DNA of 64,000 bases from G965262015 sp965262015 (lineage in GTDB: Bacteria; Spirochaetota; Leptospiria; Turneriellales; CBDBES01), in contig OZ253494.1 in the NCBI GenBank assembly GCA_965262015.1, positions 496,001 through 560,000 of the forward strand, in the 5' to 3' direction. Made by a program: the position numbers and the translations under genes. The notes beneath the pieces are model-generated. The model was not told where the DNA came from. It saw nothing but the letters and a program-made list of their open reading frames with translations, and did no database searches. Shown here one piece after another: positions 18,849-30,100 of this stretch. Position 1 is the first letter of the stretch. Each line of letters opens with the position of its first letter.

Positions 18849-21800
18849 ATGAGGTCTAACTACTATATAATGCTTAAACAAATAATACAAATAAATTTTT
18901 ATATAGGCGGTAAGGTCAAAGTGGTATGTGGCCTACTCTTTTTTCTATATACAACACATAATGTGCTGGCTAGTGACTTTAAACCAAATAAAGACATTAC
19001 CATTACAAATAGTTGCCTATCTAGTACAGATTATAATAGGCCTCATATTTATAAGTCACTTACCTTAAATGGTAACATTACAGTTTGTAATGCGACACAC
19101 AGTAAGGCATTACATATTGTTGTAAAAAATAAGCTTCTTATTACCAGTGGTAGTACCATTAACTTATCACGAAATATTACCCCTTCTCAAATTCCCACCA
19201 AATACCAAGCTTATGTAAATCATCATATATCGTCCAGAGGTTTAGGAGGACGAGGTGGTAATGGAGGTAATAAAGGAGCATCTCTCCTAAATCAATTTCA
19301 TAGATTCATGGCAAAGCGAGGGGAACATGGGGGTAATGGTGGGGATGGCGGTAGAGTAATGGAATATGGAAATTTAGGTGAAACAGTGTCACACCGAAGG
19401 GGAGGTAGAGGAGGAGATGCTAGATCAAAGAATATACATTATTATTATAGCTTTGAGTTGGATAAAACTGAAGGTGTGCCAGGTGGATATGGTGGTAGGG
19501 GTGGCACTCCTGGTAAACCTGGTGGGTATTTAATTATTGAAGCACAAACTTTTGAAAACCAAGGTACAATCTTATCCAGTGGTGAAAATGGTGAAGGAAG
19601 CTATGGCATCTCTTCACCTCTAAATGGCACAGGAAATTCCGTCCCCATAGATCTATCCTTGCTATTTGTGGGTTATGGCTATGTACACATCATATGTGTT
19701 GCCTTTGATGGTCAAAGAGCTAGTTATCAAAAACTCGCATTAGGAGGTCATGCTAGCATTACTGATTCTGATTATGCAAATGAACCTGTACGTATAAAAA
19801 CTGGTAGAGAGGCTACTGGTCTTGGAGGCGGTGGTAGTGGCGGTGCAAGCATTAGGTTTTTTCATGGACCAACATTTTCTACAATTCGTGCGTCTGTTTG
19901 TCTCTCTTCAGGGGGTGGCGGTATCGGCCCTGGTGGAGGCGGGGGTGGAGGAGGTGGTGGTGGCATAGTAATTATAAAAGCTCGTGAAGCTTATACCTTA
20001 GGGGCCATTACTGTTAAAGGGGGGAATGGAGGTAATGGTGGATACAGTGGCCGTGCGGGGGGTCAAGGAGGTAATTCTTATCACTTGAATGGATATAATG
20101 GAAATAATGGGCATTCAGGAGGACCTGGTGGATATATCAGTATATATCATCCCGCATACCCCCAGAATGCTAAGATCAAATTACAAGGGGGAGCTGGAGG
20201 AGGAGCTGGAGGTACAGGAGGAGGAGGAGGTAAAGGTGCTGATGGACTGGTCATACTTATACATAACAGTTCTCATCCCCTACAGACTAACCAAATACAA
20301 GGGCCATTCCATCCTGTACGAGATACAGAGCCACCTGTGATTGGTGAACTTCGTTTAAATGATACCGTTTCTCAGGATATAAATACACAACATCATTGGT
20401 TAAATGAAAGCCTGATTAGAAAAATTAATAATAATATAACAAATGTAGAGGATACTTATTTATTTCATATTGACTCCATTGAAATAGGTAATACAAATCT
20501 TCGAGATCAGATTTTAAGATCTGGTATACAACAGGCAAGCTATCAATGGAACACTAATTGCCCTCTATTGGTAAATTATATAGAACAACCCAGTATAATA
20601 TCCCAATATATTTATGTAAGACAATCTGCAGCTAATCATTTAGGATTTAAATTTATAGAATTCTATCCAGGAAATAATCATATATATAAGCAAGTTCATT
20701 CTAATGCTCATACATCTAGTTCATCCACACAATTTTCCTTTGTACTACATCCAAATACCATTAGTGTGCCAGGGTTAGCTTCCTTACAGGGACAAGGTAC
20801 AATACCTCTATTTAGATTTTGTGATGGTATACAAACTATCCAGATACAAGCGACTACGAAAATGGGTGCTTCACGAGTAAAAAACTTCCCCCTATTGGTT
20901 GATAGGTATGCACCATGTGATGATCCAATCAATCATGTATGTAATATACGTTTACTACAAGAATGTAATAATACTGACTGCCCCACTCCCTTATTACCTG
21001 GGACCCTATTTACTAATCAACCTAATCTTGACATACAATTGGATATTACAGAAAATAGAGGTTCTGGTGTATCTGGCCAGACCAATAATCTAAAGTTATT
21101 TTTATTTAAACAAATAGATAACCAGCATTCGCCATTTCATTTAGCTGGCCAAGAAGAGATCATCACCCATATAACAACAAGTAACACAAATGTAATAGAG
21201 CAAGACTGTGATGGTATTATCAATAACCATTTATGGGGCCAGCATGTTAGGCCTTTTTATGAAGGCCAGTATAGCCGAGATAGTATTTCATATTCTTTAC
21301 CCTTAGGAGAAAATAGTAATGGAACATACTGGTTATTTGCCTGTATACAAGATAAGGCAAAAAATTGGTCAAAAATTATAAATGAACTAACCTACCCTCA
21401 ATACAGCAACAAGGAAGAGCTATCTCTCTTTAACTATGAAGGGATACATAATTCATATAACTACTTAGATAATCAAGTAACCCATCTTAATAAAATCCAA
21501 TCGGTTTTTATACCATCTTTACATACTAGATTGGTAATAGATCTCCCAGAACCCGACCAAGAAACATGTATCGCAGATCCCTGTACCTCTAATATCCTAG
21601 ATCCTATACCTGCTTTTATGGAACCTAACGAAACATCTGGTATTCAAATCGCATATGGGCCCCCCGGGTATATCTCAGAAAATAGCGTACAGGTGGGAAT
21701 TAAACTTCCATTTGATCATTCAGGTATAATGGGTTTATATTATTTTATTGGTAATGAATTACCACCTAAATATTCTTTTAAGCGAGTATCTAACTTTGTT

Positions 21801-23126
21801 ATGAGAGATCATGAATCATATAAACAATGTGAAGATATGATCCAGCAACATAACCAAATAGATACTAGTCATCAACGTCCTTACAACGTAGATAATTCAC
21901 TGACAAATTGGCTTGATTTTTGCTTTCCTATACAAACAAAAGATAATAGTACTCTCTACATATGGCTACTGGATAATGCGGGGAATGTAGATTATAGTCA
22001 TGGTTTTATACAAAGAAATATTTTTCTAGATACGATACCACCTACACCTCCTATAGAATTACATTCAAAAAAGAATCCTTCACGTGATGGCCACATTACT
22101 ATTAATTTTATCCCGTCCCAAGACAACCATCAAGTGGCATCGCACCGTATTTGCTACTGGAAAAAACAGGCTAATTTTACACGTAATCATTTATCTGGAA
22201 AAAATTTAGCGGGATGTCCCGACAAAACAGTTGGCCTTTATAGTACCGTATTTTCTTCCCCTATGCTGGAATATTCAGGTGAAGAAGAAATAGAATATTC
22301 GTTGATAAACAATCAACCATTAGAATTTGGCAAGTGGTACTTCTCTTCTTATGGCATAGATCAATCTGGTCTTAAATCTAACTTTTCTAATTTCTATGAA
22401 ATTATTGTATCTGATGGAGAGAGTAAGCTAACCTACATACATAAAAAAGGTGAATATAAACAGGGAGTATACCCCGAACATGGCAGTAGTGGTTATTACA
22501 CCTTTAAAGTAAAATACACAGATATAGATAACAGACCTCCCATACGATCATCTTTATATTTAGACCAAAATTTCAATGGAATCTATGAAGATAATGAAAA
22601 ATATGATCTATATCGTACAGAAGGGGAAGATCAAAATAATGGTATGTATTGGGATGGTGAAATATATTATCAGCAGATCTATATTACCTATCAACCTTAC
22701 CAAAACAACCAATATCGTTTTCGCTTCTTTTTTAAGAACAAAGATGGCGTAGCACTGGGAAATGGTAATGCTGGTGATCCAACATTAGATCACTTCTTAA
22801 CTCTAGACCCTTATGGCCTAGACAGTTTTACAGATCAGATGCAAATAAGAAATAATGTTTTTAGACAAGGAATATCTCATATCCTACCAACAATATTACT
22901 TAAACCACCCCTCAATAAAGAATATATTTCTGTAGTAATATATAACCAGCGAGGTAGGCTTATCCAATTCTTGTTAAAAGATGTATTATATTCTACCCAA
23001 CATCGTTATATTAAATGGGACACAAAAAATAATAAAAATAAGAAGGTACCATCTGGTGTATACAACATCCTCTATTATCATGGTAAGAAGAAAGTAGATA
23101 GTAAGAGAATAATCATTGTGAGGTAA
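18849..23126 (+). CDS. Large exported glycine-rich protein with FlgD-like C-terminus
   Basis: A 1425-residue protein with an N-terminal signal (VVCGLLFFLYTTHNVLAS) and predicted secretion. Residues ~125-480 are strongly glycine-rich, with GGNGG/GGRGG-type repeats and a run of eleven glycines near 370, interspersed with ENQGTI-type strands. Residues ~500-1250 contain Ig/fibronectin-like stretches with recurring RYAPCDD, YWLFACIQDKAKNWS and WLLDNAGN motifs. The last ~80 residues (VVIYNQRGRLIQFLLKD, then KKVPSGVYNILYY) resemble the FlgD Ig-like C-terminal domain of surface proteins. It is first of a cluster of envelope proteins and paralogous to the next gene. A surface matrix or adhesin role is inference. 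Confidence 0.75.
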   Translation: MRSNYYIMLKQIIQINFYIGGKVKVVCGLLFFLYTTHNVLASDFKPNKDITITNSCLSSTDYNRPHIYKSLTLNGNITVCNATHSKALHIVVKNKLLITSGSTINLSRNITPSQIPTKYQAYVNHHISSRGLGGRGGNGGNKGASLLNQFHRFMAKRGEHGGNGGDGGRVMEYGNLGETVSHRRGGRGGDARSKNIHYYYSFELDKTEGVPGGYGGRGGTPGKPGGYLIIEAQTFENQGTILSSGENGEGSYGISSPLNGTGNSVPIDLSLLFVGYGYVHIICVAFDGQRASYQKLALGGHASITDSDYANEPVRIKTGREATGLGGGGSGGASIRFFHGPTFSTIRASVCLSSGGGGIGPGGGGGGGGGGGIVIIKAREAYTLGAITVKGGNGGNGGYSGRAGGQGGNSYHLNGYNGNNGHSGGPGGYISIYHPAYPQNAKIKLQGGAGGGAGGTGGGGGKGADGLVILIHNSSHPLQTNQIQGPFHPVRDTEPPVIGELRLNDTVSQDINTQHHWLNESLIRKINNNITNVEDTYLFHIDSIEIGNTNLRDQILRSGIQQASYQWNTNCPLLVNYIEQPSIISQYIYVRQSAANHLGFKFIEFYPGNNHIYKQVHSNAHTSSSSTQFSFVLHPNTISVPGLASLQGQGTIPLFRFCDGIQTIQIQATTKMGASRVKNFPLLVDRYAPCDDPINHVCNIRLLQECNNTDCPTPLLPGTLFTNQPNLDIQLDITENRGSGVSGQTNNLKLFLFKQIDNQHSPFHLAGQEEIITHITTSNTNVIEQDCDGIINNHLWGQHVRPFYEGQYSRDSISYSLPLGENSNGTYWLFACIQDKAKNWSKIINELTYPQYSNKEELSLFNYEGIHNSYNYLDNQVTHLNKIQSVFIPSLHTRLVIDLPEPDQETCIADPCTSNILDPIPAFMEPNETSGIQIAYGPPGYISENSVQVGIKLPFDHSGIMGLYYFIGNELPPKYSFKRVSNFVMRDHESYKQCEDMIQQHNQIDTSHQRPYNVDNSLTNWLDFCFPIQTKDNSTLYIWLLDNAGNVDYSHGFIQRNIFLDTIPPTPPIELHSKKNPSRDGHITINFIPSQDNHQVASHRICYWKKQANFTRNHLSGKNLAGCPDKTVGLYSTVFSSPMLEYSGEEEIEYSLINNQPLEFGKWYFSSYGIDQSGLKSNFSNFYEIIVSDGESKLTYIHKKGEYKQGVYPEHGSSGYYTFKVKYTDIDNRPPIRSSLYLDQNFNGIYEDNEKYDLYRTEGEDQNNGMYWDGEIYYQQIYITYQPYQNNQYRFRFFFKNKDGVALGNGNAGDPTLDHFLTLDPYGLDSFTDQMQIRNNVFRQGISHILPTILLKPPLNKEYISVVIYNQRGRLIQFLLKDVLYSTQHRYIKWDTKNNKNKKVPSGVYNILYYHGKKKVDSKRIIIVR

Positions 23127-23130
23127 TTAT
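23118..23130 (+). promoter_or_regulatory. Ribosome binding site overlapping the upstream stop
   Basis: GTGAGGTAA includes AGGT six nt before the ATG at 23131 and contains the stop of the preceding gene, supporting coupled translation of the two glycine-rich proteins. Confidence 0.6.
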
Positions 23131-26100
23131 ATGCAGCTTAGGAACATTTTAACTGTTCTTATCATATGTACGATCTATCTTCATGAGAAAAAACTTTATG
23201 CCTCCTGCCCACGTCTTACGTGTGCGGAAGATAGTCACTGTATAGTAGATAGGTGTGCATGCTTACCTCCTAACACACAACATCCCATGAATGATCATTA
23301 TGCTTTTCGAAGTTTAACCATTACAAGTTCTGGAATACTAGAACTTTGCAGCCAGGGTTTTTTACATATAACAGTCGCTAAAAATATAAAGATAAATGGC
23401 ACTATTCGCTTAAATGGAGTATTAAAAAATATTTCCATTCCAGGATGGTTAAATGGAATCCTTGGAACATCATATGAATTATATAATAGATCAGGCACGT
23501 TTGGTAAATCAGGTAGCAACGGAGGCAATATCAACTTACAACAAAGATTAGGTTCTGTATTATATACAAGATTAAATAACTTATCGTCTCCTGAATCACT
23601 TAACAGTACATTAGGAGAAACTGCCGAATTTGGTGGAGATGGTGGAGATGGAGGTAATATATTTCACAGAGGCATGAATGGTACAAATGGAGGTAAAGGA
23701 GGAGATGGAGGTAAAGCTCTCAGAAAAGATTTTCATACGTATATAGTAAGCTACTTAGGTGGTAATGGAGGTATTGGAGGGACAGCTGGAACTGGAGGCA
23801 AGGCTGGTAGTTTTTTATTCCTAGAAGCTAGAACTCTAAATAACCAAGGAAATATCAATTTACAAGGCCAAAATGGAAATTCAGGTAATGTGGGTTTATG
23901 GGGTTCTAGCGGTAATTCACACAATATATTTGTGTATGGAATGGGTATTAGGGCATCTTATGCTCGTAAAGCAGGTGCAGCTATTCTAGATTGTATCCTT
24001 TCTATAGAGACAGCATGGCATTTTAGTTTTTATTCTGGTTGGTCTATTAACTACCTAGAATCATCAGGTCGAGGAGCTGGTGGTTCTGTTTGTGGATACC
24101 ATAGATACCAAGGACAAAATGCCATTGTAACTGGCAGTGGTGCTGGTGGAAAAGGTGCTGGTGGTGGAGGCGGAGGTGGTGGAGGCGGTGGTTTTGCTCT
24201 ATTAAAAATTGGGAACATTATTCGTCTGGGTAATATCCAGGTGAATGGAGGGCTAGGCGGCAGTGGAGGTGCAGGTCATGATCCTAATAGGGCCCATCAT
24301 AGCTGGGATGGCGCTGGAGGAATTATTACTTATGAGCAAACAATGCTTGGTGTGGGCGGCGGCGGTGGCGGTGGCGGTGGTGCTGGAGGAAATGGCGGTG
24401 CAGGAAATAATGGCAAAGTTATTATATTTACCAAAGAATATGATTCAATAGATTGTAGCAGAACAGACATAAACTGCAAGAATTTGCAGGCAGGATTTAC
24501 GTTTTCTGATATCCAAATTACACATTTAAATTCTAAGCAATATGTAAATCACTGGATAAATGTACATGGTATAAAGAATATATATGACAACCATGTTAAT
24601 TGGATCACATTACAAAATGTACGGCCTAAACAAACAAATTTTACCGGTGGTTCTGTGGGTGCTACTAGTATTCAATATACCATAAAATCAAATTGTCAAA
24701 ACGCAAATAACCAGACCATGGTGCAATATCCTTTTCATACAACAGAAGGTGTTATGGACGGTAGTCTTAGACTATACCAAACTAATAGATTATATTCTCT
24801 ATATCATATCCCCACATTAAGTAATAACCAATTTTTTGCACCTTATGAAGTATGTGATGGACTTAACTATTTAAATATACAAGTACAAGATTTTTTTGGA
24901 AAATTTTATACCCTAAAACAATATCCTATTTTTTTGGATCAGTATGCTCCCTGTGATAATATTATGGATCACTGTGAACTGAATCTGTATAATGATGACC
25001 CAAACAACTCTAATGATATACAAAATCATATAACAGGTACAAACCAAAACCACATTACTCTGTCATTCCTGTTAGCTGAAAACCAAGGTTCTGGTATAAA
25101 TACGAGTGGCGAAGAAAGTAATATTCGGCTTTATGCTGTAAAACAGATCCAACAAAATAATACTTCTATTTTACAGACACTATCTGGTGTTCCTATTTCT
25201 TTAGGAACACCAGATCATTATAATATATCCTGTGATCATTCTGCATGGGATCTACCTACTATAGCACAACTCAACTACCAACAAATAATCAATCAAAAAT
25301 TTACTTATACATTTGATCTGAGTCAGGCGGATAGTGGCACTTACTGGATCTTCGCTTGTCTAAAAGACAGGGCAGGCAATTGGTCTTTCTTACATGAGAT
25401 ACCAGTTGGACAAAGTAATTGGGCAGGTAAAATTAATAAACAATATCTAGGAATTTTTAAAGCACAAGAAACTAATGGAGGTATGCTGTATGGTCATAGT
25501 AATGATGCAGAACATGTTCTAGCATATGTGCCAGCTTTACATACTAGATTTATTTTAGATAAACCAGAACCAGATGCAATTGAATGTTCTACAGATCCTT
25601 GTATGGTAAAACCTTTAAATCCATCTGTTGGGTTTACAACTGCCACAGAACTAGATGCATCAAACGTACGAATTGCATATAATCCGGTTAGTTGGACCAA
25701 TAGCAATAGAATACAAATTGGTATTAAAAAGCCATATGATCTATCAGGTATTCATAAAATATATTATTATATTGGTAAGAAAGTAACTAGTAATCTAGTG
25801 TCTGTAAATGTATGGGGAAAAGATCATTCTTCACATCTATGTAAGCTCATTGTACAGGCCAATAATGCTTATCAACCAAGTATGCAACACTTATTTGATG
25901 AAAACAATCAACAAAGAACAAATAACTGGATTGATTTTTGCTTTGAAATTGATTCACCGTATAACGAAGGTAATCATATTTTTTTATGGCTTGAAGATAT
26001 TACGGGTAATCGACACAACCAAGAAAGTTTTATTTCACGACCATTATTTATTGATATTAGACCTCCTGAGAAAATAAATAAATTTTACTCTCTACAAAAT

Positions 26101-27159
26101 CCTACCGCATCATTTAACCCTACCTTACAATGGGAAATACCTTACGATAAAAATGGGATTAAACAATATTTAATATGTTACTACCATGTAACCCCAAATA
26201 ACCAAGATATCTCTATTCATGCAGTTCCCAATACACGATGTCCATCATCTTCGCTATTAGGAGACGGTATTATACATTCATCCAATGTGTCTACGCAACA
26301 ACATAGTGATCAATTAGAAACATATAGTATCACAAAAGAAAACTCGTTAGAAACAGGTTACTGGAATTTTACCATTACCGCAATAGATATTGCAGGCAAT
26401 TACTCGCTTCGATCAAGCATATACCAGCTTTTGGTTTATAATCATACAGCTTTTTTAGATTTTACCCATGAAGATGAAGTCTACAAAAAATCAACTGTAC
26501 GTAGAATTGATAAATATAAATATCTGTATACCTTTAAAATACAATATATTGATTATAAAAATTATCCCCCTCAAAAACATCAAATATGGTTAGATATGAA
26601 TGGAGATCACCAATATGAATCAAAAGAAAAATTTGATATGGTGTTGAAAAATCATAAACAACCAAATGACCAACAATTACAATATAGTTGGTTTTATGAA
26701 TTTAAAATTGCATTACCTTATCTCTCATCTACACAAGGTATACTATATTATCACTTTAAATTTAAAAACAATACAACTACCATACAAAGCAAACCAAAAC
26801 ATATAGATTTACTAGAAGAACAAATGCTATGGATAGACCCCTATGATCTCAATAGTTTTACTGGTATTTTACAGGTGCGTAATAATGTTGTACGACCTTC
26901 TAGTATCTATTTACCAACTATATTAATCAAGCCCTCACAAAAACCTAAGAAAGACATAATCAAGTTAGCTGTTTATTCCGAAACAGGTCACATCATAAAA
27001 ACACTAATAGATAATATAACCTATGATAAACTAGAACGTACATATTTAAAATGGGATGTAAAAGATCAGCAAGGCAGGAATGTTCCTTCTGGCGTGTATT
27101 ATATAGTATATTATAATGGTACCAAAAAATCTTATAAGAGAGTGGTGGTAATTAATTGA
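23131..27159 (+). CDS. Exported glycine-rich protein, paralogue of upstream gene
   Basis: A 1342-residue paralogue with the same order: signal peptide (LTVLIICTIYLHEKKLYAS), short Cys-containing segment, glycine-rich block at ~165-430 with GGGGGGGGGG-type runs, repeated Ig-like region, and a FlgD-like end (KLAVYSETGHIIKTL, then NVPSGVYYIVYY). Motifs shared with the upstream protein include QYAPCDN, YWIFACLKDRAGNWS, PALHTRFILDKPEPD and DPYDLNSFTG, so the pair arose by duplication and then diverged strongly. It starts 4 nt after the first gene, with a ribosome site. A 14-bp perfect inverted repeat lies at 25182-25215. Confidence 0.75.
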   Translation: MQLRNILTVLIICTIYLHEKKLYASCPRLTCAEDSHCIVDRCACLPPNTQHPMNDHYAFRSLTITSSGILELCSQGFLHITVAKNIKINGTIRLNGVLKNISIPGWLNGILGTSYELYNRSGTFGKSGSNGGNINLQQRLGSVLYTRLNNLSSPESLNSTLGETAEFGGDGGDGGNIFHRGMNGTNGGKGGDGGKALRKDFHTYIVSYLGGNGGIGGTAGTGGKAGSFLFLEARTLNNQGNINLQGQNGNSGNVGLWGSSGNSHNIFVYGMGIRASYARKAGAAILDCILSIETAWHFSFYSGWSINYLESSGRGAGGSVCGYHRYQGQNAIVTGSGAGGKGAGGGGGGGGGGGFALLKIGNIIRLGNIQVNGGLGGSGGAGHDPNRAHHSWDGAGGIITYEQTMLGVGGGGGGGGGAGGNGGAGNNGKVIIFTKEYDSIDCSRTDINCKNLQAGFTFSDIQITHLNSKQYVNHWINVHGIKNIYDNHVNWITLQNVRPKQTNFTGGSVGATSIQYTIKSNCQNANNQTMVQYPFHTTEGVMDGSLRLYQTNRLYSLYHIPTLSNNQFFAPYEVCDGLNYLNIQVQDFFGKFYTLKQYPIFLDQYAPCDNIMDHCELNLYNDDPNNSNDIQNHITGTNQNHITLSFLLAENQGSGINTSGEESNIRLYAVKQIQQNNTSILQTLSGVPISLGTPDHYNISCDHSAWDLPTIAQLNYQQIINQKFTYTFDLSQADSGTYWIFACLKDRAGNWSFLHEIPVGQSNWAGKINKQYLGIFKAQETNGGMLYGHSNDAEHVLAYVPALHTRFILDKPEPDAIECSTDPCMVKPLNPSVGFTTATELDASNVRIAYNPVSWTNSNRIQIGIKKPYDLSGIHKIYYYIGKKVTSNLVSVNVWGKDHSSHLCKLIVQANNAYQPSMQHLFDENNQQRTNNWIDFCFEIDSPYNEGNHIFLWLEDITGNRHNQESFISRPLFIDIRPPEKINKFYSLQNPTASFNPTLQWEIPYDKNGIKQYLICYYHVTPNNQDISIHAVPNTRCPSSSLLGDGIIHSSNVSTQQHSDQLETYSITKENSLETGYWNFTITAIDIAGNYSLRSSIYQLLVYNHTAFLDFTHEDEVYKKSTVRRIDKYKYLYTFKIQYIDYKNYPPQKHQIWLDMNGDHQYESKEKFDMVLKNHKQPNDQQLQYSWFYEFKIALPYLSSTQGILYYHFKFKNNTTTIQSKPKHIDLLEEQMLWIDPYDLNSFTGILQVRNNVVRPSSIYLPTILIKPSQKPKKDIIKLAVYSETGHIIKTLIDNITYDKLERTYLKWDVKDQQGRNVPSGVYYIVYYNGTKKSYKRVVVIN
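25182..25215. repeat. Perfect inverted repeat inside glycine-rich gene (14-bp arms)
   Basis: Arms ATCTGGTGTTCCTA and TAGGAACACCAGAT with a 6-nt spacer TTTCTT, in the region encoding LSGVPISLGTPD. The upstream paralogue does not show an obvious counterpart. Confidence 0.88.
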
Positions 27160-30100
27160 GGTCTCCTAAAATATATTATCATAAAAAACTCATCTCTTAT
27201 TTATTTTTTATAGCTCTCATGATCATTACAAATTGCCAACACCCTATAACAAAACAGATAAGCAAACCCAATCCTTCTAACATAAATAACTGTTTTGCTT
27301 CAAATGAAAAATCTCATGTCTTTATGGCGATTTACTGGACACATACACTACCCAGTCTTAATTGCTCAAGTGCATGGATAGACAAACAAGCACCCATTAC
27401 ATTCGCCATACCCGCATCCAGTATGGCAAAACAAATACCATATGTAATCACATTGCTTACTAATGATCAAAAGGCATCTATTTTTTATCATTGGCATTCT
27501 ACAATTACAGATTCATATTCTAATTTATCTTTGGAAGATTTTAAACAATACGAAGAACCAATAACCATATTAGAAGGTTATTATCTAGAATATTACTCAC
27601 AGGATTCAAATAAAAATACAGAAACTGTTAAAAATGGAAGCTATACAAGTGATACCAACCTACCTGTTTTATCCCTAGTAGATATAAGCCATGCCTTTGT
27701 TAAAAAAAATACTATCATTAGCATCATATTTTATACTACATCCCACTACTATCAATTAAAATCTGAACAAGATTCACAAAAAGATGCAGGTAATATTTTA
27801 CGTCAAGGTCTTGCAACAACAAAAGAGCAAAAAATAGACATAAATTCTAATAACTTAGAGCCAGGTTTAAACCAGCTATTCCTCTATGCTTATGATGAAA
27901 ACAATGCTCATCCCGCTTATTTGTCACTATACATTTATCGAGATGACAAAGCACCTAGGATTCGATTTACCCCTGGCCGTAGCATCACTAATAAAAACAT
28001 TATACTTACGATACAGAATACCGAGCCAGCTCATATATACTATACCATTAATAAGCAGATTTTGTCTGCAACGATACCTAACTCTTTAGAGGTACCTAGT
28101 ATAAATGACATACTCTACAAAGAAAATATTATACTGCAGGCAAACACTGTCCAAGAAGTACAATATATTATACAAGCCATTGCAATCGACAGTGCACAAA
28201 ATACTAGTGAAGTCATACAAAAAATATACACCATAGATCAAGAACCTCCTATTCTGACCATATACAATATACCACCAGGAGATAATGGGGCATACCGTAG
28301 TCCTTCTGGGACATACTATTTATCAAAGGACAAAAAAGCAAAATCATTACAGTGGGAAATTCAATGGTCTACAAATGAAAAAGTACAATATAGTATTGAG
28401 ATAAATTCTGAGGCATTTGGCAAAGGTCATATTTTACTTAGTGGACAATCCCGGGCTAATGAACGTCAAACTCAGACGATACCTTCAGAGTCTTTTTTAG
28501 ATGGTAGTCAGATCGTAACTCTTTATACAAAAGATCTAGCAGATAATATTAAACAGCAAGATTTTAAATTAATTACTGATAATATGTCTCATACCCCATT
28601 AAGCATAGAACCATTACTAGGTGAACGTACATCTCAAGTGGATGTACATTTTACTTGGCAAGACGTTAACTCATTTGAAGAGAAGACTCTAGGATCGGGT
28701 ATAGAACACTATATACTAGAAATAGCTACGAATCGAAAATTTAACAATCCTATTGAGTTCACCACCTATCTTCCACAACATAATCATACCTTTACAAATA
28801 ACCTATTATATTTCTGGCGAATAAGAAGTATAGATAATGTAGGTAATCTATCACAATGGTCGCCCGCTAGACAACTCTATATTCGACAACCTTATAATGA
28901 TGTAAACCAAAAAGGTAAAACAGATTGGTTAATTGGTGCCCCACTAGATAATAATCAAGGTAAGGCATATTTATTTATGGGTGAATCAGGGTGGCGAAAC
29001 ACGGCAGATGTTATTTTTCACAGTACTGTCACAGAAACACAATTTGGATATTCTGTGGCTATCATAAACGATATCAATGGAGGACAACATGCAGATATAG
29101 TAATTGGTGCCCCTTATGCTGATTCTACAATTGGTGTAGATACGGGAGAGGTATACCTTTATTTAGGAGAAGATATCATGACCCAATGTACTTCATCATG
29201 GCCCAATACCTGTAATCTCTATACAACAAATGCAAGTGTAATTATCAAGGGTAAACAAGGTGGGGAAAGGTTAGGTAGTAATATTTCTCAAGCAGGCGAT
29301 TTTAACCAGGATAATTTATATGATTTTATGATTGGTGCCCCTGGTGCTCATGTTTTTCCTTACATTAATGCTGGTAAGGTATATTTATATCTTGGTAATT
29401 CTAATATGAGCCAAGCTACTTACTACACATTGACAGGTCAAAATTCAGGAAGTATTTTTTCTAGCTGTTTGTCACATGTAGGAGATGTGAATGGTGATGG
29501 TTTTTCGGATGTATTAGTTGGTGCATCTCAAGGTAAACATCCAACTCATCTGAAAAACACGGGTACGGCATATCTCTTTTTAGGTAAGCCATACCATACT
29601 AGTATACCAGATGTTACACTGTTCGCATCTGAAACTAATGGTAGTAAATATGGCCAAGTATGTCAACGTGCCTTTGACATAGATAAAGATGGTTTTGAAG
29701 ATATGTTAATTAGTGCTCCTTCACAGTCTTCTATACATCGCCTACAAGGAGCAACCTATATATATTTTGGAAAACACAATATCACTCCAGTACCAGATCA
29801 AACTCTATTAGCTGGACAAGCTGGTGGAAAAATGGGCAGTCTATTATTAACTTATGATGCACCAGGTAGCCAGAATATCTTGAGCATTGCACCTGGTATA
29901 TACACATTATATTCTTATCTATCTATCGATCTATGCAATCCTAGTAATACCCAAGGTTGTGCCTCACCATCCATGCCTAGTAACAGCCAGCTATTTACCT
30001 TTAAACCAACTACAATATCTCTGTATGATAAGAGACGGTCAATATTTATGATATCTGATTATTCATCTGATGTAGTGTATATTTATGAAAACAATCTACG

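Noticed and set aside
19250..24440. Simple-repeat/low-complexity noise explanation for the glycine-rich blocks
   Set aside because: The glycine codons vary and are in one frame within long exported proteins with conserved flanking domains, so they are coding.
22900..27159. Type IX secretion (Por) C-terminal signals on the glycine-rich proteins, hence Bacteroidota
   Set aside because: The C-termini fit a FlgD-like Ig domain that occurs in several phyla; promoters here are of the ordinary sigma-70 type and no Por/Gld gene is present.
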